Below are positions 38,501-48,952 of a DNA stretch of 64,000 bases, piece after piece. Under the pieces are notes generated by a model. It searched no databases. It was not told the origin of the DNA and saw only the letters and a program-made list of their open reading frames with translations. The position numbers and the translations under genes were made by a program. Source of the DNA: Diploscapter coronatus (lineage: Eukaryota; Nematoda; Chromadorea; Rhabditida; Rhabditidae); NCBI GenBank assembly GCA_964036155.1, contig OZ038422.1:10997201-11061200 (forward strand). Reading direction: 5' to 3'. Every line of letters begins with the position of its first letter. Positions within the stretch are counted from its first letter, which is position 1.

Positions 38501-41500
38501 AGAAGAGAAAAAGTCGAAAAGCTTAGATCTCACTTGATGTATCGTCGACTAGTCGCGTAATGGCAAAAAGGAAAAGGTTGACACATTTTCGCCATTCAAA
38601 GGGGCGCAGTTACGGTAATCAATCATTAGCGAATAAAGACCTAAAGGTTAGTGGAATGAGGCTTTATCCTGGACTTTTGGTGTAATGAAGGATAGGACAG
38701 GAATACAGGCTGTCATATGAAAGTTAACTTTTAAGTCTAAACCAACACACATATGGTCAACGACAAAAAATCACTGTTCGAATGAGAGAAAATGCGTTTC
38801 ACGAATGAAATATTTCCACAACAATGAATGCGGAGTTTGAATGGATTTTGGATCGAAGTGAAATTGATTAATTAGGATTTCACTGGGTTTATTTAAAATG
38901 AATAACTTTTTATCGATTCTATGAAACAATAAAAAATCTTTAGGTGTTTTCAAGGATAGTTGGAGATTTTCTTTATCTTGATCCGGGATCTTTCGAATTT
39001 GGTCCAGCGGAATTGACAGATTTTTGCCAAAATTAACGCTGTCTGCGAAGAGTGTTTGGGTGATGAATTACCTGTGTTTTTTCTATGTTTCTCTCTCTTT
39101 CCTGGGCTATTTCTCTGTTGATCTGGTAGTTCGATTAGCATTCAGGGAGTTATCAGCGAATGAGATCAAAACAGGTGTTCGAGTGGTTCAGTAGATTGGA
39201 TAGCACAAATGTTAGAGGGTAGAAAGAAATGGATATGAACAGCTAGCTGATGATTGGCTAAGTGAAAAAATGTATGTTTTCAAAGCGAGGGATTCGGAAA
39301 ACTTCATTCGATTTGGCGCCTGGATTGACCTTACAACTTGAAATGTACAGAAAATCCGAAGGGAAAGGTAAATCCAACCTTCGAAATGACTACACAACTT
39401 TGGTCATAAAAGTTCTTAGATTTAGAGCTTTATTATTTATATGTTTCCAAACAGAACAAGAAACACTGTCTAAGATAAGAAATGACGAAAAATCCGGCTT
39501 GAGAGGTCATATTAGGTTAAAGATGGATGATCGAGACTTGGTTTTACGACAAATAGGCTTATTTATGCTCACCGACAAAGACTCCGGGATAAGGCGATAG
39601 TCTTGAGAGCGGCAAAACGACTGAGCGGATTTATGTGGAGATAAAGGCGATTTGGCAGGTCACAAAAGATCGACCAAATTCGTCCGGTGTTTTGCAACTG
39701 TTTATTCGGAAACCCGAGTCGCGACTCGGTGTGGTCGATTAAAAACGGTCCGAGAGAGTCTCGGTACACAAATTACATAACCAAAGGAGCGGCATGGTTA
39801 TGGAGATTCATTTGAATGGGAAAATCAGACATATAGTGAGATGACAGGATACTGTTGTTAATGCTTTGTGAACGTGGAGCGTTCGTAAAAAGCGCACATT
39901 GCGGTTGAACTTGTTTTTTTTTTTTCGAAAACTTGAATTCATTAATAAATGCAAAATAACTCGCACCACTGCAGACAGCTTTCTTATCCATTCTTTAATT
40001 ATGCCTTTTCCCCTTGTTGCGCTAAGATGGAATACGTGGGTAAGAGCATTGAGATAGTTAGTCACTGAGTGGAGAGTGCAAAAAACAATGGGAAAAGTTC
40101 AATCGCGCAGTGCGCACTTTTTGCGGACGCTCCGCGCTCGCTAGGTATTGACAGTAGTTTTTAGCCTTTAGAATTGGGTAATATGGGTGGTAGAGAATTA
40201 CAGTAGTACTGGATATGAGATAAAGATTACAGTAATCTAATTTTTAAAGTAAAATGAATTGTGTTGAAGGAGATGTTGAAATTTTATGACGTTCAAATGT
40301 GAATGGCTTGTTTTACAGGCGCTATGCGCCTTTGCTCGGAGTTTAATGGATCGTTTCGAGATCATATTTTATGTCGGCAGAGGAGGCGTTTTGTGTTTTT
40401 GCTGCACGCCCCTTTTAAAGGAAAAAGGCACCGCGGCTTTGTGCGCTGCGTAATTGCAGACCAAATGTCGTCGCGATATGGGAAAGTTTTGGAGAGTGAG
40501 ACAAAAAGTGGGAAAATTTGAGAGTGAAAGATACAAAAGTCATGAAACAGTACATAAAATCGAAGAATTTCCTGACCAAATAGACTAATCAAATCTGATT
40601 CATTATTTAACAGCTATAAATTTACGTATGAACATCCATAAAAGCGTGAATCAAGGGTTGTCATAACATTCGCAAATGGAACACTTATGTGCAATTTTAG
40701 TGGCTATATACAAAACTGACATGTTTTATTGTGGATGACATTTTCTGACAAGAAATGCTGAACTTCAATGTCATTTTGAGATTTATGTGTCATCGAATGA
40801 GGCGTTTATTTTGCAATCAATGTTCAGATCGGATTTTTAACACGATCCAAATATACTGCGATAAATATCAAGTGATCTTTCTGAAATATCATGCCACACA
40901 TAAAAGGAATCAATTATTTTTATGAAAGAAAGTTTGATTTATGAGAGATGTTCAAGTTTTATGTCTGATAATAACATTCAATTTCATAATCATGGCAAAT
41001 TTACGATTCTATTTGATTCCTCTTTTCGCCTTGTAAGTACGAACTCATAAATTTGCATCAGAAAGGCTCTTATTAAATCGCAAATAGCATGTGCTCAAAT
41101 TGAGAAATCGAAAGCGACATTTTTCATTTGAATGGACTATAATTTGAGTAACTAGTGAAATTTCAGCTACAAGAAAAGGATATCGTAACTTCAAATGCAA
41201 ATCGGGTAATTAACGATAATTTTTGAGATTGATATCTGAAAATCTATTTCCGTCTTGCAGAATTTCTTGTTCTCTAAAATTTCAGTACTATTTCCAAGAT
41301 TTCTCTATTATATCTTGATTTTCTATGATATTTTGCCCAGGCTTTGGGAAGAGTTTCCTCTCCTCCTTTATCAATGTCTTGACATGTAGTCAATCATATT
41401 CACACTAGTTCGAGTGGTGTAGGAACAACTGTTAGGCGAGGCGAAGATATAAGGAAGAAATACAAGCACTAAGAGAAAAGATGTAATTATTGCTTTGCAC

Positions 41501-42002
41501 ATTCCAAAGTTGACGAGGGGTCAAACTTCCGCATACCCATCAGCAAAATTGAATAATACAGACCATAAATCATAAGTGATGATCGAAAATTGGCAAAAGA
41601 AAACGAAACAATAATTCAGACAAATATTGTATCTGAAGAAGAATTCTATTAAAAAACTGAACTTATAAAAACTCAGGATTCAGTTATATTTATTCATTTT
41701 GATTGTTTTTTTCTAGAATTAATTAATCTTTTCTTCGCTACTATTTTATTCCCATTCTTCATAATTTCCAATTCTCCTGGGTGACGGACTAATAAGCGAT
41801 GTGGCCTTTATTTCTAGAGGTAAGGAACGGGAGACTGATAATTTACTCCGAGTTTCGAAGAAGCGAGTCTGCGGAATCGATATCAGAGCTCTAATTTATT
41901 CAGCTCTGCACCTGCACAGACACAATCTTCTTCTTCTTCATTTTTGGTAAAAACTTTATCTTCAAGTATTTTGCTAATCTTTTGAGTTTTTAGGCGAAAC
42001 CC
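35589..42002. other. 6.4-kb non-coding region downstream of the SOWAH-like gene
   Basis: No supported exon on either strand. The left three quarters shares the G-over-C bias of the preceding 20 kb; the last 1.5 kb is AT/T-rich, like the rest of the right half of the window. It contains a TTAATTAA site at 38203-38210, the MITE-like element at 39871-40143 and a short CTT run near 41929. It could contain 5' exons of the zinc-finger gene or further regulatory DNA. Confidence 0.5.
39871..40143. mobile_element. MITE-like element with about 40-bp terminal inverted repeats
   Basis: The left end (GGAGCGTTCGTAAAAAGCGC, then ACATTGCGGTTGAACTT) is the inverted, slightly diverged counterpart of the right end (AAGTTCAATCGCGCAGTGCG, then CACTTTTTGCGGACGCTCC). 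The interior is AT-rich, about 190 bp, with no transposase frame. Size, structure and GC-rich ends fit a non-autonomous DNA transposon. Exact outer borders and target-site duplication are unclear. Confidence 0.65.
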
Positions 42003-42574
42003 ATGTTCGCCTGTACGCTATGTGGCTTTGAAACCTCTCAAATCGACGAACTCCAACTCCACGCGGAACGTCATGAAAGGGATTATCAGATCCAGACGAC
42101 GTTCAATGCTATCAAAATGACGAGTTCGAAAAGGCGAAGAAGGGAATCGAAGCAGAAAATCGTATTTGTTCTTGAGGAAATTATCTTTGATCAAATAAAA
42201 TTTTTAGATCGAGATCCTGAAAACCGAATTATTGCCCTCAGAAGAATTCAGCTTGAGAACGAAGTTCTACGAAGACATCAACCAGATGGGCAAGTGTGGA
42301 TCGGTAAAGGTATTTTCTTTGATTTTCCCTTTGAAAATCAATTTTCAAGGCCTGCGTCCACTGTCTGATGATTTTCAATGACGAGAAGCTCTACAAAATG
42401 CATGTTTCTCTTCACGCGACGTCATCGGATTCCGACGAAGCTACTACGCCGTTCAGGTATCGTAATCTTCTTCGTCAATTAATGCAGTTGAGCTTCAGAT
42501 GTGCGTGCTGTGGGCAGGACTGCCCAGATCGAGGTTCCTTTCATCAACACCTAATTTTCTCATCTCATTTGTGA
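42003..42574 (+). CDS. Short C2H2 zinc-finger protein with Hunchback/Ikaros-type C-terminal finger pair
   Basis: Four exons (42003-42161, 42208-42303, 42350-42456, 42499-42574) encode 145 residues. The N-terminal finger (residues 4-24) is CTLCGFETSQIDELQLHAERH (C-x2-C-x12-H-x3-H in pieces), followed by a basic patch SSKRRRRESKQK. The last 60 residues carry two fingers: CVHCLMIFNDEKLYKMHVSL ending in His, and CACCGQDCPDRGSFHQHLIF with the last His five residues on. The spacing of about 15 residues with PFRC between them and the Y/H and R-x-x-F-x-x-H positions match the C-terminal dimerisation fingers of Hunchback and Ikaros. Such finger pairs mediate self-association. The protein is much shorter than Hunchback and has only one other finger. 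The start follows a TTTTTAG acceptor by nine bases; GCGAAACCC before the ATG is also open, so upstream coding exons are possible. Confidence 0.75.
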
Positions 42575-42593
42575 AACCTCTTTACTAGAGGTG

Positions 42594-42916
42594 TTCACGT
42601 GTCCGCCTCTGATTTGGCTGAGTTTCACGTCAAGGGATATTTTATGATACTGGTCACGATGCTGAAGTCAAAAAGTGCCCGATTAGACCCGTTTGTGCAG
42701 GAAATTCCGGCAAGCGTTTTACGAAATGCAGAAATTGCATGCAAAATTGAAATTACAAATTAGCATACATTATTTCCCTATGCAATAAGACGATTTTTGG
42801 GGATTTCCTGTGCGAACCCTCTCAAATAGGGCACTTTCTGATTTCGGAGCCGTGATCAGCGTCATAAAATATCCCTTGACGTGAAACTCAGCCAAATCAT
42901 AGGCGGACACGTGAAA
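42594..42916. mobile_element. 323-bp fold-back element (long inverted repeat)
   Basis: Two arms of about 115-120 bp are near-perfect inverted copies. The left begins TTCACGTGTCCGCCTCTGAT and continues through TTTCACGTCAAGGGATATTT. The right ends with the complement (AAATATCCCTTGACGTGAAA, and GGCGGACACGTGAA at the border). The arms continue inward through GGAAATTCC / GGATTTCC, leaving a central AT-rich loop of about 90 bp. There is no coding capacity. It starts 19 nt after the stop codon of the zinc-finger gene, with a poly(A) signal beyond it, so it probably lies in that gene's 3' UTR. Confidence 0.8.
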
Positions 42917-42935
42917 CGTTTTCTTAGTTAGTTTG

Positions 42936-42941
42936 AATAAA
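42936..42941 (+). terminator. Poly(A) signal AATAAA beyond the fold-back element
   Basis: This is the first canonical AATAAA after the zinc-finger stop codon. It lies about 20 nt after the inverted repeat and 88 nt before the next ATG. Confidence 0.45.
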
Positions 42942-43028
42942 GTTTTGGAAAATTGAAGTTTGCATACATTTGGATACGTTGAAACATTGTTTCAAGGAAG
43001 GATCATAGTTATTATCTCGTTCGACTGA

Positions 43029-45502
43029 ATGGAAAACGGTCCACCGGCTCCAGACCAAAGCCTGGGACAACAGCCGAGTCAACAAGAGGCTCCGCCTGTT
43101 CAACAAAGCGTCCCGCAACAAGCTGCTGCTGCTGCTGCTGCACAAGCGCCCGAGTTCGTCGATGCCGCTCAATTGAACCAGCAAAATGCGCCTCAAGCGG
43201 CGTCTGGTAGGAAAAAAACTTGGAAGGCTCTTGAAATGAGCATTTTAGTGCCCAACGCTCCCGCACTTCCACCGGATTTAAATGTGGTTCGAGGCCGACC
43301 TGCGGAACAAGCCGGCACCAGACGTCGCTCCGATTCGGGATCCAGACGCAGACGCCGATCTCGTCGACCGAGCAGCGGAGAAAGGAAAGCGCTTCCGGGT
43401 AAAATAAAAAATGATTATCATGGTGCATAATAATATTGCAGAAAATACGATTGCCTTCGTACACACGTGGCATCTGGAAGACGTCAACGAACGTCATCTG
43501 CCGCCGATGCGAGGCAACATGCGGGACGCCGAAGTGATTACTACCATCTACAACAACATCTGGTTCGAGTGGTACGATCCTTTCCTTAAATTTTTTTTTT
43601 TTAAATAATGAAATTTCAGGAACGTCTATTTGACGTGTAATAGGCCTCGTTTCGATGAAGAGATGCGCATCGCCGCGGGACGTCAGCGCAGCGTCCAGAA
43701 GATTGTCGTCGTCGAGCCGTCGTTCCGCGCCGTTCATGTCGAAACCCCACACGTTCATTGCGTCATGATTTCGCTCAAAGTCAAAGACAGCCGAACTTTT
43801 CGAGGTGATCCAATTTTATAAACTAAAGAACTAGAAAGATCTTTAGACATTCTCAACATCGGTCCGACCGAAGCGCACGCGGTGACGCAAAACGACGGCA
43901 TCTTCCACGACATCTCCTACCAGACGCGGGCCGAATCGCAACTCGGACAGACGCTTGCCAAACTGAAGACCGCACAGTTGAATAGTATTCCTGAAAGAGC
44001 TAATGGTGATCACAATTGATTGCCACCAATGCTCTGGAAAGGGAATAATGAAGGCACAAATTTCAGGTGGCATCATCGAGCTCACAACAACATTGTTCAT
44101 GGACCCGGACAGCTTCAAGATCGGCGACATTCCCAGAGCCGCCAAGCCGGTTCCTCCAGTTCAGGACTTCCGATTCAACTCCATCAATCAGAAGTGTGCA
44201 TATTTGGAGATAATCATCCAATTGCCTAAATTTAGAGCCAGACACGACTTCACTTTCAAATGCTCTGGCGGCAAGACCTACATGGCAAGCAAAGAGGCGC
44301 TCTACGTTTCGGCTGCGTATTTCAGGTTTTCAAAAATGAGAAAAAACACATGGCGAAGATAGAACTTTAGGAATCACTTCAAAGACATCGACACGCCGAT
44401 CAATGAGATTGATGAGACGACGAAGAGCGTCGAGGCGGTACATTCGGTGGCAAAAATGGCATTCTTTTGGGATTAATGAAAAATTTCAGGTGGTTGTCTT
44501 CATGGTAACCGGCTTTTTCGACGCGCCCAAACCACTCACACCTGCGCTCTGCAAGGAAATTCACGACCTCTGCGACAAGTAGGGAAGACTTGATAATTCT
44601 TTGAGCAAGCTATGGGTAAAATCAGATACCGCCCGATCGCACCGGCCTGTCTGCGCTACGCATTGGAGAAGGAGGCCTGCAACTACCTGCCTGAGGTGGG
44701 TTAAAATTGAATTTTTGGAAAATCTATCTAATCTGAAAGTAAAAAATATCGATGAAGCAAAATAGCAGAAATTTCAACAAAAAGAATAGTGCGTCACTCT
44801 ATAGATTTTTCAGATCGGTAAATCGCTGAAATCGCTCGTCCAGTGGCTGATCGTCTCGAACGACTACGACATGCAGCGCTTCTTCAACAGCTGCATGGCC
44901 ACCATCGTCTCCAGATACTACAACGAATACCTGCAGGAATATGGGAGGGTACGTGGAAGATTTTTTATTCTTGGAGCAAAACTCGAATTTTGTTGTTTTA
45001 TTAGATTTTTGGATTTTGCCTTAGAAAATTGAAGTAAAGATCAGCCTTGTCATTTCAGGAAACTAGCCGAAACGCGACCGAATTCCAAGACCTCCGTCGA
45101 CGTATCGGCTTCTTTCGACCGGCACTTCATGTGGATGAAAAGTCAAACTTCTGGATGAGACTTGAATTTTCAGACTCGCATTCTGGGAATGCGTCGCCAC
45201 TTGGAGAACACGCGTCTGGTGACGAGGACGGTCGTGTCCAGGACGACGACCGCCGTAGCACCGAGCGATCGCGCCAACCAATTGCTGGAGGACGAGAATA
45301 TCGGGGTGGGAAAATATGTACCTGTTCATCATTTATGCATATCTTCTCCATGCGACGTAATTTTGAAGAAACTTATCTCTCTTGATGAAAGGAAAATTTT
45401 CAGACGAGCCCTCTACAAACCTCCCCACGCCTGAGCGGAAACGAGAACGCGCTCGCAAGAAGCGTCACGCCGCCTGTATCGAATCGAGATGGGGATCGAT
45501 GA
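43029..45502 (+). CDS. BTB/POZ-domain protein with a divergent N-terminal domain
   Basis: About 588 residues from exons 43029-43398, 43442-43571, 43620-43804, 43847-44005, 44067-44325, 44371-44437, 44490-44578, 44626-44695, 44814-44948, 45059-45130, 45174-45305 and 45404-45502. Residues 1-125 are low complexity: Gln/Pro-rich, an Ala-8 run, then an Arg/Ser-rich basic block. Residues about 125-290 form a folded region (FVHTWHLEDVN, WNVYLTCNRPRFDEEM) that could be a divergent MATH-like domain. Residues about 335-440 read as a BTB domain: DFTFKCSGGKTYMASKEALY, SAAYFRNHF, VVFMVTGFFDAP and IHDLCDKY-x-x-x-x-x-CL. BTB proteins commonly dimerise and act as CUL3 substrate adaptors; that role is inferred. 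The 3' end is uncertain: another frame just past the chosen stop (DREILHQLINSPRKWR) looks coding, so the final exon may differ. The gene begins about 90 nt after the zinc-finger poly(A) signal. Confidence 0.7.
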
Positions 45503-46847
45503 TGATCGTCTGGATCGAGAAATTCTTCATCAGCTCATCAATTCCCCCAGAAAATGGAGAACTCACGCAAACCCAAGAGCAAGCGAGTAATAAAAACTTG
45601 GACGACAAATCGTTTTTACTTTGTGAGTCACTTTTTCATTTGTAAAAGAAGTCTTTCATAGGCTTTCGTAGGTCAAATTTTGCTCAAAGTGATTTTTCAA
45701 CGTTCGTCGCTTTAGCTTTTCCCACCCCTTCTCTAACTCGCACTCTCTCACCCTCTGGGGGAAGGGGTTCTATTGACATAAACGTGTAAGAGCAATTTGG
45801 GAAAAGCTGAAAATAACACGGAAGTTCAAGAGACTCAAAGAAATGACACGTAAAAATAGGGAAACAGGAAATTTTCCGCGCATTCTCTAAATTTTTTAGC
45901 TAATTTTCTCTCTAATTCCCTGAAAAACTCCGAAAATCGATTCTGCATTAACCTAGGACTTTTTTAATCTGATAATTTTAGGTGCAAAAATCGGATTAGT
46001 TTTTTGAAGTCCTAGATTTCGAGGGATAAAACCTCGAAATCTCTACGTCTTTGCCTCGAGGGCGGATGTCATATCCCCTCAAATCTCATAGGGGTCGACA
46101 TCTCAAAAATTTCATCCCTGCTCTTTAGTTTGCATCCTTGCATCTTTCTGAGTGCTTTTTTTTCATATCCGAACACCTAAAATATTGATTCTTTCTCTGG
46201 GATCTCTGGTATGTGTACTAACTTGTGATAAATTTAAAGGGAGTTTGCAAATTTGAATACATTTTTAGTAGAATTTTGCAAATGTTTTGATGCGAGACAT
46301 TTATTTTTCAGATGCAAAAGTGCTTTGAGACAAAGTCAAAGCATATCGAATATCCAAATGGCTTGTTCCGCCACATGCAAACTCAAAATGAAGATATCGA
46401 TTTTTCACTAATTTCAAAAATCTATTTGACTTACCAAAAAATCAATTTAGGAAAAATTAAAAAAAAGTTTTAGGTCCATCAAATTTTCTATCGGAATTCC
46501 TTGAAAGGAATAATTTTATGAAACTTCTTCAAATTTTAGAAGACGAGAAAACTTTCCATTCACTGAAGTTTCTTGAAGAGAAATAATATGAAATTTTCTA
46601 AAATATTCATCATTTTGTGAAATTCTCCTAAATTTGCATCACGTTTGCATCATCGTTTCGTAAGAGTCGCTCTTTCTCTTGCCAGATGTGGGCTTTTCCG
46701 CGCAAGGCTAAATAGCCTAGAGCTCAAACATGATGCAATTCTTGTTCTTTCATATTCTATCCTCGAGTTTTCTACTGTAATCCGCGATTTTTAGTCGTAG
46801 TTTTCGTCAATTACATTGATTTTATTTATGCTAATTTCAGTTTATCG
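45503..46847. other. Intergenic spacer with stacked hairpins
   Basis: AT-rich sequence between the BTB gene and the candidate upstream exon of hexokinase. No exon is supported apart from the uncertain 3' end of the BTB gene (to about 45640). The main structure is the series of inverted repeats at 45952-46102. Confidence 0.55.
45952..46102. repeat. Three consecutive inverted repeats
   Basis: First pair: CTAGGACTTTTTTAATC (45953-45969) with GATTAGTTTTTTGAAGTCC (45994-46012) plus TAG. Second: GATTTCGAGG / CCTCGAAATC (46015-46041), a perfect 10-bp stem with a 7-nt loop. Third: GATGTC..CCCCT / GGGG..GACATC (46065-46102). They may be one decayed fold-back element or a structured 3' UTR. Confidence 0.55.
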
Positions 46848-46955
46848 ATGCCTCAAGATGAAGCACAAAAAACGAAACGATGTCCTATGAAAGCTCTAGC
46901 ACATTTGAAGGACTTGTCCATAAGAAACTCGATCGACTGCACTAATTTGGATTTG
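46848..46955 (+). CDS. Candidate alternative first exon of hexokinase
   Basis: The ATG at 46848 lies 7 nt after a strong acceptor (CTAATTTCAG), the layout of a trans-spliced start. The 36-codon frame (MPQDEAQKTKRCPMKALAHL, then KDLSIRNSIDCTNLDL) ends in phase 0 at GATTTG|GTTAGT. The second hexokinase exon (49148) begins in phase 0, so the two could join directly and skip the exon at 48953. That would give a hexokinase with a different N-terminus, a common way to change localisation or expression. It could instead be the only exon I can see of a small separate gene. Confidence 0.5.
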
Positions 46956-47898
46956 GTTAGTATTCTTATTTAAATCATGCTAATTTAGCAATTATTTGGT
47001 GTTAGTTGGGGATTTTTAATTCGGTAACTTTAAAGACTGCAAAATTATGCCTTGTGCACAAAGTAATTACATATCACTCCACGTGGGGTTTATATTTTGA
47101 ATTCGATAAGGCTAAAAACTTTTAGACTTTATAGCTTCTAGCCCATTTTTACCCGGTAGATAATTATTTGTCATTCAAAAATGGTAAGATTACGTATAAA
47201 AAACGTGATTTTTGAATAGTAGACAGAAATGAGTAAGTTTCTGTAGCCATTTTGAAAGCGAGATCATTTTTACAAACTATTTCTGCGGTAAATTGAATTA
47301 GTTCAGCCAAAAAATAGTGGGTGGTTTCAGAATAGTTTCTCCGTTAGAAATAGCGAAAAAATGAATCACTTTACCCTTTCTATTTCCGGGTCTATTGACT
47401 CTTTTTGTATGTACCATCTGGTCTTTCATTTAGACGAATTTCAACGAGCACTTATTTTGCCTTTTCTTCGTTTCGTTTTGCCCATTTTTACTGAATCTTG
47501 ACTCTTCTGCTTGTAACTTTTATAAGGGTAGTAATCTTAATCTAGGCAAATTTGATATCAACATGATCCTCAGGTTTTGCCAATTCATCTGATACCAAAT
47601 TCATGATGGTTTTATCAGACTTAAGATAGAAACTTGGGATCTAAGTCTGTAAATCAATGATGATATGATATCAAAGCATGACTATCATTTCGCGTAGTCT
47701 ATTAGCGAATTATGATGACGTCGTTGGTTTCTAATTTCGGCCACTCGGCGGTCACATGGCCGATCTTTCTTGTTTGTTTATGATTTTATATTTGTCCTCC
47801 TTTCTCTTTCGTTCGAAGCCCACTCATATCAATCATCTCTTCATACCGTTCTTTAAAGATCTCTCTCTTGCAAAACGATTTTCTGCATAAAATATTTT

Positions 47899-48010
47899 CT
47901 TATCATCTATCACTAGATATCGATATATAAGTGATAAGATATTAGCGAAATATTCTTATCAAATTGATAAGAAAAGCTGTGACATAGATAATGATAAGAT
48001 TCGATTTATC
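47899..48010 (+). promoter_or_regulatory. Cluster of GATA-factor sites upstream of hexokinase
   Basis: Within about 110 bp there are at least five TGATAA/TTATCA cores: CTTATCA at 47899, TGATAAG at 47932, CTTATC at 47955, TGATAAG at 47965 and TGATAAG at 47992, plus TTATCAAA at 48006. Two of them form a perfect 21-bp palindrome at 47953-47973. TGATAA is the core site of intestinal GATA factors such as ELT-2 in C. elegans. The cluster lies about 950 bp upstream of the main hexokinase ATG, inside the intron that would follow the alternative first exon. Confidence 0.5.
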
Positions 48011-48952
48011 AAACTTAGAGACTTTATTTTTGCTAATTGTCGAAATTATTTGGATTTTTGGGAATATCTTTTGAATAAACCTCTTTTCCCCATATCAAGA
48101 TATGAAAAATCGATAAAACACCCATAAATCACCACTTTATCCGATGATGATGACATTCGTAATTTTACAAGTATACGTTTCTTCTCCTAAGATTTTCAAA
48201 TTTTTATTTTTGCAATTGGTTTTTTTCGTACGAACAAATTCCCGGACATGTTAGCGATTTCCATTAAAACTTTCATTTCTTTTCCTTCTTGCAAAAAGTC
48301 TATGTTTTTCTTTCGGTTGATTCACATTTCACATTGAGCATTTCTTCTCAATCAAAAATCCAACCCAATGTTGAAGCATAGATCAGTAAATCCGACTGGA
48401 GGACACGGTCCAAATCTATCCGCACATCAACGAAAATGCCGCATAAAAAATCGCGATGGGAACGGTTTTGTGTTCATTCTTTTTTGATCAATCAAAATGG
48501 AGAAATAGTATGAATTTTTGGGGGAGATTTTCCTCTAACTGTCTGACAGCCATTTGGCTAAATGTTGTTTCATAACACAATTATCTGCGCTTTGTGAATG
48601 CCGCTTCAATTTTATTTTGACACATTTTTACCCCCACGTGTCGGAGACAAATGTCGGGAATAAAAAGGGGGGAAATGCCTCCCCAAGCCTCGCGAATCGT
48701 TTTCTTCATTTCTCAAAGGAAATTGTCACGTCTTGAATCGTCATCAATTCCCGTCCTCCCAACCACTTCCTGGTTTTTTGTTTTCAAATGCACCTTAAAA
48801 ATTGAATTTTTTTTTTTATTTATCATCGAATAGTTGCTAATTTCGTGATTTTTGAATACATTCTATTCTTTCGGAAACATTGTGTCGAGCTCTCGAGAAC
48901 ATTTTCGATTTTCCGGTAACATTTTTAAATTTTCCTATTTTGGGACCCAAAA

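Noticed and set aside
43118..43142. CTG/GCT trinucleotide run
   Set aside because: Not a free microsatellite; it encodes the Ala run of the BTB protein in frame.
43012..43758. 248-codon open frame on the minus strand
   Set aside because: Antisense shadow of the GC-rich first exons of the BTB gene; its frame crosses introns of the plus-strand gene and shows no family match.
45131..45173. Alternative frame beginning KLAETRPNSKTS for the exon at 45059
   Set aside because: It would need an intron of only 32 nt and a phase that the preceding exon does not supply; the frame used has a 43-nt intron and consistent phases.
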